From positions 1 through 11,007 of the forward strand of contig JAAZNO010000217.1 in the NCBI GenBank assembly GCA_012798275.1: a stretch of DNA of 11,007 bases, read 5' to 3'. Each line of letters begins with the position of its first letter. Position 1 is the first letter of the stretch. Position numbers and translations under genes: made by a program. The DNA is from Chloroflexota bacterium. Its GTDB lineage: Bacteria; Chloroflexota; Anaerolineae; B4-G1; SLSP01. The notes under the pieces were generated by a model. The model had not been told where the DNA came from and made no database searches. It saw only the letters and a list, made by a program, of their open reading frames with translations. Shown piece after piece: positions 1-6,471 of the stretch.

Positions 1-780
1 AACAATCTGGAAATTACCCACGCAATTATCCGCGCGGCGGAGGCGAAGAAGGCTCCCGTGTTGGTGCAGATTTCTGCCGGGGCGTTGAAATATGCTGGCC
101 CCGATTTTCTGCCGCTGATCGTCAAGCAGGCGGCGGAAAAGGCGAAGGTTCCTGTAGCGATTCACCTGGATCACGGTCCGGATTTCGCCACAGTAATGCT
201 GGCTCTGCGCACCGGTTTCACTTCCATCATGCGCGATGCCTCCAAGCTTCCCTATGAGGAGAACGTCGCCGAGGTGCGGAAAGTCGTGGAGGCCTGTCAC
301 GCCATCGGCGTGCCGGTCGAGGCGGAGATCGGCAAGATCGGCGGCGCTGAGGAGCATGTGGTGGTTTCCGAGCGCGAGGCGTTGATGAGCGATCCGCAGG
401 AGTGTGTCCGCTTCACCCAGGACGCCGGTTTCGATTTTCTGGCGGTGGCTATCGGCAACGCCCACGGCTTTTACCAGGGCGAGCCGCAGCTCGATTTCAA
501 GCGTCTGGAGGCGATCCGCAGCCTCGTGCCGGTGCCGTTGGTGCTGCATGGCGCTTCTGGCATCCCTGATTATCAGATCACCATGGCCGTGGAGCGCGGC
601 ATCTGCAAGATCAACATTGATACCGAGGTGCGGTATGCGTTCGTCACGACGATAAAGGCGTACATGGATGCGCATCCCGATGAGATTGACCCGCGCAAGA
701 TCTTCAAGCCGGCCATTGAGGCGATGCAAGCGGTGGTCGAGCACAAGATTGAGATTTTCAAGAGCGCCGGCCGCGCTTAA
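1..780 (+). CDS. fba: Class II fructose-bisphosphate aldolase, 5'-truncated by window edge
   Basis: Catalyses reversible cleavage of fructose-1,6-bisphosphate to dihydroxyacetone phosphate and glyceraldehyde-3-phosphate in cytosolic glycolysis and gluconeogenesis, using a divalent metal. The frame is open from base 1 and gives 259 visible residues starting NNLEITHAIIRAAE. Class II aldolases have about 24 residues before this point, so only the extreme N-terminus is missing. Visible family motifs, numbered within the fragment, are HLDHG (catalytic Asp57, metal ligand His58), SKLPYEEN, VEAEIGKIGG, GNAHG (His155, metal ligand), LHGASGIPD (His183, metal ligand) and KINIDTEVR, then a canonical end in KSAGRA. 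All expected metal ligands are present, so it should be active. Closely related tagatose-bisphosphate aldolases share these motifs, so substrate is inferred, with FBP more likely. A hairpin terminator follows 21 bases after the stop. Confidence 0.93.
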   Translation, partial: NNLEITHAIIRAAEAKKAPVLVQISAGALKYAGPDFLPLIVKQAAEKAKVPVAIHLDHGPDFATVMLALRTGFTSIMRDASKLPYEENVAEVRKVVEACHAIGVPVEAEIGKIGGAEEHVVVSEREALMSDPQECVRFTQDAGFDFLAVAIGNAHGFYQGEPQLDFKRLEAIRSLVPVPLVLHGASGIPDYQITMAVERGICKINIDTEVRYAFVTTIKAYMDAHPDEIDPRKIFKPAIEAMQAVVEHKIEIFKSAGRA

Positions 781-800
781 ACATTCTATAGCAGGTCGTG

Positions 801-838
801 AGGGGGCGCAGGTTTCCTGGGGAAATGCTGCGCCCCCT
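801..838 (+). terminator. Hairpin terminator after fba
   Basis: An 11-bp perfect stem pairs 801-811 (AGGGGGCGCAG) with 828-838. Its apical part adds a second stem, TTTCC at 813-817 with GGAAA at 821-825, and a 3-base loop. The sequence after the stem, TTGTTGAGAATT, is only moderately T-rich, so termination may be imperfect. It separates the aldolase from the ATP-grasp gene. Confidence 0.75.
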
Positions 839-882
839 TGTTGAGAATTCACTTTTACTGAGGGCTTGTGGGGAGGCCAAAG

Positions 883-2040
883 ATGAATATTGTGTTGGTG
901 TCGCCAAACTTCCCGCCGAATTATTACCATTTTGCGACCGCCTTACGCCGTCTGGAGGCGAATGTTCTGGGACTGGGGGATGCGCCTTATCATGAGTTGC
1001 GCCCGGAACTGCGGGCCGCCCTGACCGAATACTACAAGGTGGACAACCTCAGCAATTACGAGCAGCTTGTCCGCGCCTGCGGCTATCTCACGCACCGCTA
1101 TGGCAAACTGGAGCGCCTTGAATCCCACAATGAGTACTGGCTGGAGACGGACGCTCGCCTGCGTGAGGACTTCAACATCCCCGGCCCTCGTCCCGTGCAC
1201 CTGGATGTCCTCAAGCGCAAGTCGCGGATGAAGCGGGTGTATCAGCGGGCCGGCGGGGATGCGGCGCGCGGCAAGCTGGTGCGCACGCTGAGGATGGCCC
1301 AGGACTTCGCCGCTGAAGTGGGATATCCTCTCATCGCCAAGCCTGATGTCGGTGTCGGCGCGGCGAACACGTTCAAGGTCAACAACGACGCCGAATTGCA
1401 GCGTTTCTTCGAGATCAAGCCCCCGGTCGCCTATTTCCTGGAGGAATTCGTCCAGGGAGAGCTGTACTCCTTCGACGGGCTGGCCGACCAGGAAGGCGAG
1501 GCGGTGTTTTTCACGGCGCATCATTTCAACCGTGGCATCATGGACGTGGTCAACGAGGATCTCGACATGTATTATTATTCCCTGCGCGAGATTCCTGAAG
1601 ACCTGTATGCCGCCGGTATGCGCGCGTTGCGCGCTTTCGACGTGCGCGAGCGGTTCTTCCACATCGAGTTCTTTCGCACACCGGAGCGCCTGTTGTTGCT
1701 GGAAATCAACATGCGCCCCCCCGGCGGGTTGACGCTGGACATGTTTAACTACGCCAATGACATTGATGTGTATCAGGGATGGGCGGAAATGGTGCTCTTC
1801 GGGAAATTCTCCATGTCCTATTCCCGCCCTTACCATTGCGCTTATATCGGGCGCAAGTGGCGGCGTCCCTATCGGCTGGATTTCGACGCCGTGTTGCAGC
1901 GCTACGGCTCGCTCATCGTGCAGCATGAGCCGATCAGTCCGGTGTTGGCGCCCGCGATTGGCGAATATGGCTACGTGTTGCGTTCGTCAGAGCTGCCTGT
2001 GCTGCAGGAGGCCATTGAGGCCATCCTGGCCCTGCGGTGA
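883..2040 (+). CDS. ATP-grasp domain protein, ligase of unknown substrate
   Basis: ATP-grasp enzymes use ATP to activate a carboxylate as an acyl phosphate and join it to an amine, thiol or other nucleophile; the substrate here cannot be read from sequence. The protein is 385 residues. Residues 1-10 (MNIVLVSPNF) look like the first strand of a pre-ATP-grasp Rossmann-like domain. The segment GYPLIAKPDVGVG at 147-159 is the ATP-binding strand and glycine loop with Lys153. FLEEFVQGE at 185-193 is the typical hinge segment that contacts adenine. Glu262, then Glu274 and Asn276 in LEINMRPPGG, match the Mg-binding Glu/Asn set. The start at 883 is chosen because GGGGAGG at 870-876 sits 6 bases before this ATG; an in-frame GTG at 868 would overlap that ribosome binding site. 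It is cytosolic, with no signal peptide. Neighbours (fba upstream, argS 552 bases downstream) do not indicate a pathway. Confidence 0.88.
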   Translation: MNIVLVSPNFPPNYYHFATALRRLEANVLGLGDAPYHELRPELRAALTEYYKVDNLSNYEQLVRACGYLTHRYGKLERLESHNEYWLETDARLREDFNIPGPRPVHLDVLKRKSRMKRVYQRAGGDAARGKLVRTLRMAQDFAAEVGYPLIAKPDVGVGAANTFKVNNDAELQRFFEIKPPVAYFLEEFVQGELYSFDGLADQEGEAVFFTAHHFNRGIMDVVNEDLDMYYYSLREIPEDLYAAGMRALRAFDVRERFFHIEFFRTPERLLLLEINMRPPGGLTLDMFNYANDIDVYQGWAEMVLFGKFSMSYSRPYHCAYIGRKWRRPYRLDFDAVLQRYGSLIVQHEPISPVLAPAIGEYGYVLRSSELPVLQEAIEAILALR

Positions 2041-2061
2041 GCTGGGGATTCCATCTCCAGC
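2041..2061 (+). other. Hairpin directly after the ATP-grasp stop codon
   Basis: GCTGGGGAT (2041-2049) pairs with ATCTCCAGC (2053-2061) through 9 bp including one G-U, with a 3-base loop. It begins at the base after the TGA. No T-run follows, so it may protect the mRNA 3' end or be a weak terminator rather than a classical intrinsic one. Confidence 0.45.
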
Positions 2062-2071
2062 CCGACATGAG

Positions 2072-2117
2072 CCAACCGCGCTGAAGCGCGTTGTTGGGGG
2101 AGTTCGCTTCAGCGAAC
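2072..2117. repeat. BIME/REP-like pair of hairpins with mutually inverted cores
   Basis: Hairpin A spans 2072-2097: CCAAC-CGCGC, loop TGAA, GCGCG, a two-base bulge, then GTTGG. Hairpin B spans 2102-2117: GTTCGC, loop TTCA, GCGAAC. The core of A (CGCTGAAGCG) is the exact reverse complement of the core of B (CGCTTCAGCG), so the unit is an inverted pair, as in bacterial interspersed mosaic elements. Lack of coding and the intergenic position fit a dispersed repeat; copy number cannot be known from one window. Confidence 0.6.
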
Positions 2118-2143
2118 CTGACGTATCAGCCCTGGGGGACCAG

Positions 2144-2171
2144 GAATTTCAATTTCTGATTCGTGAAATTC
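2144..2171. repeat. Short inverted repeat GAATTTCA/TGAAATTC
   Basis: An 8-bp perfect inverted repeat, GAATTTCA at 2144-2151 and TGAAATTC at 2164-2171, surrounds a 12-base AT-rich loop. It could be an operator-like site or another hairpin of this repeat-rich gap. Nothing in the sequence assigns it a partner. Confidence 0.35.
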
Positions 2172-2331
2172 GTGTTCATTCGGGGCCATTTTTGAAGGAG
2201 TTGACATTGCGGCACATTACGGCGGATGAAAATGTAAGGTGCGGTCATTGTTTAGCCTGGCGTCAGGTAGCTCGATGGCAATGGATGAACCTTTGTGAAC
2301 TGTAGCTTTTGCCCCTCCTCCTGCCCCCGGC

Positions 2332-2380
2332 AAAAAAATAGGGGGGCTTGCAGGCGGGTGTAGCCCGCCTGCAAGCCCCC
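2332..2380 (-). terminator. 17-bp hairpin with A7, terminator-like on the minus strand
   Basis: Bases 2342-2358 (GGGGGCTTGCAGGCGGG) pair perfectly with 2364-2380, plus one T-G pair and a 3-base loop. The A7 run at 2332-2338 lies on the left side, so the stem followed by a T7 run exists only when read on the minus strand. No minus-strand gene is seen, so it may block antisense transcription or be part of the 2306-2448 repeat. Confidence 0.5.
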
Positions 2381-2382
2381 AC

Positions 2383-2427
2383 AAAAAAAGTTCCCCTTTC
2401 CCCCGCGTAAAGCGCGGGGGAAAGGGG
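2383..2427 (-). terminator. 15-bp hairpin with A7, second minus-strand terminator-like structure
   Basis: CCCCTTTCCCCCGCG at 2393-2407 pairs with CGCGGGGGAAAGGGG at 2413-2427, with a 5-base loop TAAAG. A7 at 2383-2389 lies just to the left, so read on the minus strand it is a stem followed by T7. It repeats the arrangement of the neighbouring hairpin with an unrelated stem sequence. Confidence 0.5.
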
Positions 2428-2532
2428 CCAGGGGATAGGGGGTAAAAGTTGATTCTCAATCTTCAGTAATCACCAAGAAATATTGCGTTTTTCAGTCAGT
2501 GGCGGTACCTTTGTCACGTAAGTGATTTTTTC

Positions 2533-2567
2533 GCTGATTCGCTTTTTCGCTGACTGCTGACCGCTGA
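2533..2567. repeat. GCTGANN heptamer array upstream of argS
   Basis: GCTGA occurs at 2533-2537, 2549-2553, 2556-2560 and 2563-2567. The last three are spaced exactly 7 bases apart, giving a short tandem GCTGANN array ending 25 bases before the argS start, so it lies in or next to the argS leader. The same heptamer builds the inverted repeat at 4646-4718. Confidence 0.6.
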
Positions 2568-2592
2568 TCTCTATTTTCCGAGGAGCCTTTGC

Positions 2593-4305
2593 ATGACCTT
2601 TTTGCCCCTTCGTGATCGCCTTGCCGCCGCGGTGCGCGCGGCGTTGGAAGCTGCGCAGGCAGCAGGAGATCTGCCGCCCTTCGAAATCCCTGCGGCGGTG
2701 CCGGTGGAACCGGCGCGTCATGCCGCCCATGGCGATTATGCTTCGCCGGTCTGCCTGGGGCTGGCGCGGGTCGTGCGTCGGGCACCCTTGCAGATCGCGC
2801 AGGCCCTCATCTCGCACCTGCCGCCGACCGACTTTATCGGCGGCGTGGAAGCGGTCGCGCCGGGCTACCTCAACTTCACGCTGAGCGAGCCCTGGTTGGC
2901 GCAGCAGGTCGCGGCGATCCTGGAGGCGGGCGAACGTTGGGGCAATATTGCCCTGGGAGAGGGGCAACGGGTGCAGGTGGAGTTTGTCAGCGCCAATCCT
3001 ACCGGTCCCATCACGATCGGCTCGGCGCGGAACGCCGTCATCGGCGATACCGTCGCCGCGGTGCTGGAGGCCGCCGGCTATCAGGTCGAGCGCGAGTATT
3101 ACGTCAACGACGCCGGTTCCAAGGCGCGCAAGCTGGCGGTGAGTGTGTTCAACCAATACGCCGCCCGGCTCGGCGCGCCGGTCATGCTCGACGAGGAGAC
3201 CTATCCGGGGGCCTACATCGGCGCGCTGGCGGAGACGCTGGCAGCGAGCGCCGGCCGGCGTTACCTGGAGCTGGAGCGGGAGGCGGCGCTGCGTGAGATC
3301 ATGCGCTGGGCCATCGAGCAGGTGCTGCAGACGGTGGCCGAGGACCTGGCGCGCTTGCGCGTCCATTTCGACACCTGGCGTCACGAGCGCGATTTCTATG
3401 CGCCGGGGCCTGAGGGGCAGCCGAGCCTTTTCGAGCAGCGGCTGGCGGCGTTGCGCGAGGGCGGTTACATCGTTGAGCGGGATGAGGCGCTCTGGTTCAC
3501 GCACCCCGATCTGGACAAGGACGCCGTCCTCATCCGCTCGCCGCGCGTCGTCCCCAATCCCGAAGACCGCCCGACTTACCTGGCCTCCGACGCGGTCTAC
3601 GTGTGGGACAAGCTCGTCCTGCGGGGCTTCGATCGCGCGATTTACGTGTGGGGCGCGGATCATCACGGCGACGTGCCCCGCTTGCTGGCAGTGACCCAGG
3701 CTCAGGGGCTCGACCCTTCGCGGGTGAACATCATCCTTTACCAGATGGTGACGTTGCTGCGCGGCGGGGTGGAGGTGCGGATGTCCAAGAGCTCTGGCGA
3801 GTTCGTCACCCTGCGTGAGCTGGTAGACGAGGTCGGGCCGGATCCCATCCGCTTCATGATGTTGACCCGCACGGTGGACGTCACCCTCGATTTTGACCTC
3901 GATCTGGCGATAGAACAATCGGACCGGAACCCGGTGTACTACGTGCAGTATGCGCACACGCGCATCGCGGGGGTGTTGCGCAAGGCTACGGAGCTGGGGC
4001 TGGCGCTCGACGCCCCCGGCGACCTGACGTTGCTCACGCATCCGAGCGAGCTGGCGCTCATCCGCAAGATGCTGGCGTTGCCGGAGATCATCGCCCTGGC
4101 GGCGACCGCGCTCGCGCCGCATCACCTGACCCTCTACGCGACCGAGCTCGCGGCGTTGTTCCATGCCTTCTACCGCGATTGCCGGGTCGTGGATCCCGAG
4201 GCCTTGCCGCTGACCCAGGCGCGCTTGATGTTGGCGCGCGCTGCGCAGACGGTCCTGGCGCGGGTACTGCATCTCATGGGCATGGCCGCGCCGGAACGCA
4301 TGTAG
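2593..4305 (+). CDS. argS: Arginyl-tRNA synthetase (class I) with altered HIGH motif
   Basis: Charges tRNA-Arg with arginine in the cytosol using ATP; class I enzyme of 570 residues, normal for bacterial ArgRS. Order of regions: N-terminal Add-1-like tRNA-binding domain (about 1-110), Rossmann catalytic core with VEFVSANPTGP at about 130-139, the ArgRS-typical EYYVNDAG, a DHHGDVPRL segment, the signature RMSKSSGEF (Arg396-Met-Ser-Lys399), then the DALR anticodon-binding domain with NPVYYVQYAHTRI and the typical C-terminus APERM. The HIGH position reads T141-I-G-S144, so both histidines of the class signature are replaced, while the flanks (TGPI...ARNAVIGD) are clear. This is the main oddity. 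The start is supported by AGGAG at 2581-2585, 7 bases from the ATG. No convincing promoter was found in the repeat-rich upstream gap. The reading frame is intact, so it is probably expressed and functional. Confidence 0.95.
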   Translation: MTFLPLRDRLAAAVRAALEAAQAAGDLPPFEIPAAVPVEPARHAAHGDYASPVCLGLARVVRRAPLQIAQALISHLPPTDFIGGVEAVAPGYLNFTLSEPWLAQQVAAILEAGERWGNIALGEGQRVQVEFVSANPTGPITIGSARNAVIGDTVAAVLEAAGYQVEREYYVNDAGSKARKLAVSVFNQYAARLGAPVMLDEETYPGAYIGALAETLAASAGRRYLELEREAALREIMRWAIEQVLQTVAEDLARLRVHFDTWRHERDFYAPGPEGQPSLFEQRLAALREGGYIVERDEALWFTHPDLDKDAVLIRSPRVVPNPEDRPTYLASDAVYVWDKLVLRGFDRAIYVWGADHHGDVPRLLAVTQAQGLDPSRVNIILYQMVTLLRGGVEVRMSKSSGEFVTLRELVDEVGPDPIRFMMLTRTVDVTLDFDLDLAIEQSDRNPVYYVQYAHTRIAGVLRKATELGLALDAPGDLTLLTHPSELALIRKMLALPEIIALAATALAPHHLTLYATELAALFHAFYRDCRVVDPEALPLTQARLMLARAAQTVLARVLHLMGMAAPERM

Positions 4306-4310
4306 GGGCG

Positions 4311-4338
4311 TTGTCAATTTCCTGGGCCGTGTTATAAT
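4311..4338 (+). promoter_or_regulatory. Sigma-70-type promoter of secG with extended -10
   Basis: TTGTCA (-35, 4311-4316) lies 16 bases before a perfect TATAAT (-10, 4333-4338), preceded by the TGn extended -10 element at 4330-4332. The predicted start is near 4345, about 28 bases before the secG ATG. The promoter begins 5 bases after the argS stop, so secG is likely its own transcription unit. Confidence 0.75.
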
Positions 4339-4372
4339 AGCGCCGCATCTGGCTTGTGGAGGATAAGGGAAC

Positions 4373-4597
4373 ATGCAGGTCTATTTGAACATTGTGCAGA
4401 TCATCCTGTCGGTTGTGCTGGTCGTGCTGATTCTTTTTGAAGTGCAAAGCAGTGGCCTGGGTGGCGTGTTCGGCGGCACACAGTCGGGAATGATTCGCAA
4501 GCGCCGTGGCGCCGAACTGTTGATTTTCCGCCTGACGGTGGGAACCTCCGTGTTGTTCTTCGTCGTGGCGATGATCAACGTCCTCCTGGCGAGTTAA
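4373..4597 (+). CDS. secG: Preprotein translocase subunit SecG
   Basis: Small inner-membrane subunit of the SecYEG channel that aids SecA-driven protein export. It has 74 residues, usual for SecG. Two hydrophobic segments are visible, about 4-22 (YLNIVQIILSVVLVVLILF) and about 50-72, joined by the family-typical loop QSSGLGGVFGG followed by a short basic RKRRG stretch. The start is supported by GGAGG at 4358-4362 with a further purine run AAGGGA just before the ATG. Its own promoter lies directly upstream. The solute-binding protein gene follows 165 bases downstream, after an inverted repeat. Confidence 0.93.
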   Translation: MQVYLNIVQIILSVVLVVLILFEVQSSGLGGVFGGTQSGMIRKRRGAELLIFRLTVGTSVLFFVVAMINVLLAS

Positions 4598-4623
4598 CCC
4601 CCGGCGCCATTCCGAGGCTGCTC

Positions 4624-4640
4624 GCGTGCGCGATGCACGC
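4624..4640 (+). other. Small hairpin after secG
   Basis: GCGTGC (4624-4629) pairs perfectly with GCACGC (4635-4640) across a 5-base loop, 26 bases after the secG stop. No T-run follows, so it is not a typical intrinsic terminator. Confidence 0.35.
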
Positions 4641-4645
4641 AGCGT

Positions 4646-4718
4646 CATTCAGCCGTCAGCATAGTTGGAAACCGCCTTTTGGGGCGCAGAGTCCTCGCTG
4701 CTGATGGCTGAATGCTGA
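4646..4718. repeat. Inverted repeat built from GCTGANN heptamers, secG downstream gap
   Basis: A 16-base arm at 4646-4661 (CATTCAGCCGTCAGCA) pairs with 4699-4714 with one G-T pair, enclosing a 37-base interior. The right side holds GCTGA at 4700, 4707 and 4714, spaced exactly 7 bases; the left arm holds the complementary TCAGC at 4649 and 4656. It therefore matches the heptamer array upstream of argS. It might attenuate read-through from secG or be a dispersed repeat. Confidence 0.6.
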
Positions 4719-4762
4719 ATAGGCGCCTCGGTACGGGTTGAAAAGGATCTCGATAGCGCTTT

Positions 4763-6454
4763 ATGTTCCGCAAAATTGGTTTACAGGTGCTCCTGGTGGG
4801 CGTCGGCTTTCTTCTGACCGCCGGCATGTTGGTGTACTTTGCCTCGACTTATACCACCGAATTTCGACCTGCGCCCGGCGGAACCTACGTGGAGAGCGTC
4901 AGCGGTTTCCCGCAATCGCTCAATCCCCTCCTCAGTTTTTACAACGACGCCGATAGCGACGTCACCTCCCTCGTCTACAGCGGCTTGACGCGCTTGACGA
5001 TGACGGGTGAGGTCGTGCCCGACCTGGCGTTGGGCTGGGAGATCGAGCCGGGCGGCATCACGTACACCTTCCACCTCAATCCCCGCGCGCTCTGGCACGA
5101 CGGGATGCCCGTCTCCGCTGACGATGTGATTTTTACAGTGGGGCTGCTGCAGGATCCGGACTATCCCGGCCCTCCCGACATCGGCGCCTTGTGGCAGAGC
5201 GTCCGCGTCGAGCGGGTCAGCGATTTGGTGGTGCGTTTTGTGCTGGCCGAGCCGTATGCGCCTTTCCTGGATTACACGACCTTCGGGCTGTTGCCGGCCC
5301 ATCACCTCCAGGGCATTTCTGCGGCGTCCCTGGCGACGTTGGATTTCAATCGTCAGCCAGTCGGGACGGGACCCTTTCGCCTCTCGGAAGTGGAGGTGCA
5401 GGACGGACAGATCACGGCGGTGACGCTCAAGCGCTTCCAGCGCTATTACGGTGAAACCGCCTATCTCGAAAACCTGGTGCTCCGCTTCTATCCTACGGCG
5501 CGCGCTGCCTTCGAGGCCTACAAAGAAGGCCTCGTGGAAGGCATTGCGGGGGTGCCCGCCTCACTGTTGCCGGCAGTGTGGCAGGATGAGAACTTCAACC
5601 TGTACACGGCGCCGGTAGCGGAGCTGACCATGATCTACTTCAACGAGCTGATCTCGGGGACGGTGCCCTTCAACTCCACGCCGGTGCGACAGGCGTTGCT
5701 GTATGGCCTTGATCGGCAGGCCGTGGTGGACAACATCCTGTTGGGGCAGGCGCTCATCCCTGAGACTCCCATGCTGCCGGGGACGTGGGCGTACACCACG
5801 GAAGACGTGCCAGTCTACCCCTACAATCCGGGGCAGGCCGCGGCGCTGCTGCGTGCGGAAGGTTGGACGCGCCTCACGGTCACGGACACGTTGCGGAATG
5901 CCGCGGGCGTGCCGTTCCGCTTCGAGCTCACTGTGGCGGATGAGCCGACCGATGTGGCTTTGGGTGAGGCGATCGCAGAGCAGTGGAGTGCGTTGGGAAT
6001 CTCGGTGACGGTGCGGGCCGTGCCGCCCCTGGCGCTCGGGGCGGTGTTGGAAGGACGGAGCTACGACGCGGCTCTGGTGCACATCATGGCGGCGGGGGAT
6101 CCCGACCCTTATCCGTTCTGGCATGAGACGCAGGCGCTGGTGGGACAAAATTACACGGGATTCCGGCATCGGCGCATCAGCGAGGTGATTGAGCAGGCGC
6201 GTCTGACGGTGGACCGGCAGCAACGCTTGGCGTTGTACCGCGAGTATCAGCAGCTTTTCATGCGTGAAGTGCCGGCGATCCCCTTGTACGTCCCGGTCTT
6301 CAACTACGCCGTGGATGTGCGCGTGCAGGGGGTCCAATTGCCCCCCCTGACGCGTACGGGGGACCGCTTCCGCAATATCGCCGAGTGGTACGTGCTGCAA
6401 CGCCGGGTGGTGGTCAATGAGCTCGGCGGGCAGAGCGAAGGTAGCGAGCGTTAG
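4763..6454 (+). CDS. Membrane-anchored family 5 (peptide-type) ABC solute-binding protein
   Basis: Extracytoplasmic binding protein of the OppA/DppA class, which captures peptides or other small solutes for an ABC importer. It has 563 residues. Residues 1-4 are basic (MFRK) and about 5-27 are hydrophobic, forming a signal peptide or signal anchor. No lipobox cysteine follows, so it is probably held by the uncleaved N-terminal helix. Family features include PGGTYVESVSGFPQSLNPLLS near the start of the mature part, LWHDGMPVSADDVIFT, QPVGTGPFRL and RQALLYGLDRQAVVDNILLG. The ATG at 4763 is the first start after an in-frame TAG at 4754. Its ribosome site is poor (AAGGA at 4743-4747, 15 bases away), so translation may be weak. 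No ABC permease or ATPase gene is in the window, so partner and substrate are unknown. Confidence 0.88.
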   Translation: MFRKIGLQVLLVGVGFLLTAGMLVYFASTYTTEFRPAPGGTYVESVSGFPQSLNPLLSFYNDADSDVTSLVYSGLTRLTMTGEVVPDLALGWEIEPGGITYTFHLNPRALWHDGMPVSADDVIFTVGLLQDPDYPGPPDIGALWQSVRVERVSDLVVRFVLAEPYAPFLDYTTFGLLPAHHLQGISAASLATLDFNRQPVGTGPFRLSEVEVQDGQITAVTLKRFQRYYGETAYLENLVLRFYPTARAAFEAYKEGLVEGIAGVPASLLPAVWQDENFNLYTAPVAELTMIYFNELISGTVPFNSTPVRQALLYGLDRQAVVDNILLGQALIPETPMLPGTWAYTTEDVPVYPYNPGQAAALLRAEGWTRLTVTDTLRNAAGVPFRFELTVADEPTDVALGEAIAEQWSALGISVTVRAVPPLALGAVLEGRSYDAALVHIMAAGDPDPYPFWHETQALVGQNYTGFRHRRISEVIEQARLTVDRQQRLALYREYQQLFMREVPAIPLYVPVFNYAVDVRVQGVQLPPLTRTGDRFRNIAEWYVLQRRVVVNELGGQSEGSER

Positions 6455-6462
6455 GTGAGCTG

Positions 6463-6471
6463 TGGTATACT
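6463..6471 (+). promoter_or_regulatory. Extended -10 promoter of ppdK
   Basis: TGG-TATACT at 6463-6471 fits an extended -10 element (TGn plus 5 of 6 consensus bases). No good -35 lies at 16-18 bases upstream, which extended -10 promoters tolerate. The predicted start near 6478 gives a leader of about 37 bases with a strong Shine-Dalgarno. It lies 9 bases beyond the stop of the solute-binding protein gene. Confidence 0.6.

Larger units (their letters stand above)
2306..2448. repeat. 143-base nested-palindrome element (MITE-like or dispersed repeat)
   Basis: The ends form an imperfect terminal inverted repeat: 2306-2328 reads CTTTTGCCCC then a C-rich CCTGCCCCC, and the reverse complement of 2424-2448 reads CTTTTACCCCC then CCCCTGGCCCC. 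Inside lie two near-perfect hairpins (2341-2380 and 2393-2427), each preceded by an A7 run. There is no coding capacity and no clear target-site duplication. The architecture suggests a small non-autonomous mobile or REP-type element; that is inference. Confidence 0.5.

Noticed and set aside
868..882. GTG start for the ATP-grasp gene
   Set aside because: It overlaps the ribosome binding site of the better ATG at 883, where the protein begins with the expected MNIVLVSPNF strand.
2201..2229. Perfect TTGACA with downstream GATGAA as a promoter
   Set aside because: The -10 match is only 3 of 6 with an 18-base spacer, and no gene starts before the hairpin element; the hexamer alone is not sufficient.
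2201..2305. Short ORF starting TTG at 2201 with a CGHC motif (ends at 2305)
   Set aside because: AAGGAG directly abuts the TTG, so spacing is impossible for initiation, and the frame is just the tail of a shadow frame from the ATP-grasp gene.
2498..2515. T-box-like sequence (AGTGGCGGTACC) in the argS leader, suggesting tRNA-sensing control
   Set aside because: It resembles the AGGGTGGNACCGCG box only superficially; no specifier stem or terminator/antiterminator pair was found between it and argS.
2470..4374. 634-codon open frame on the minus strand opposite argS
   Set aside because: It is rich in Arg, His and Gln with no domain sense, as expected for the complement of a GC-rich gene, and argS on the plus strand is unmistakable.
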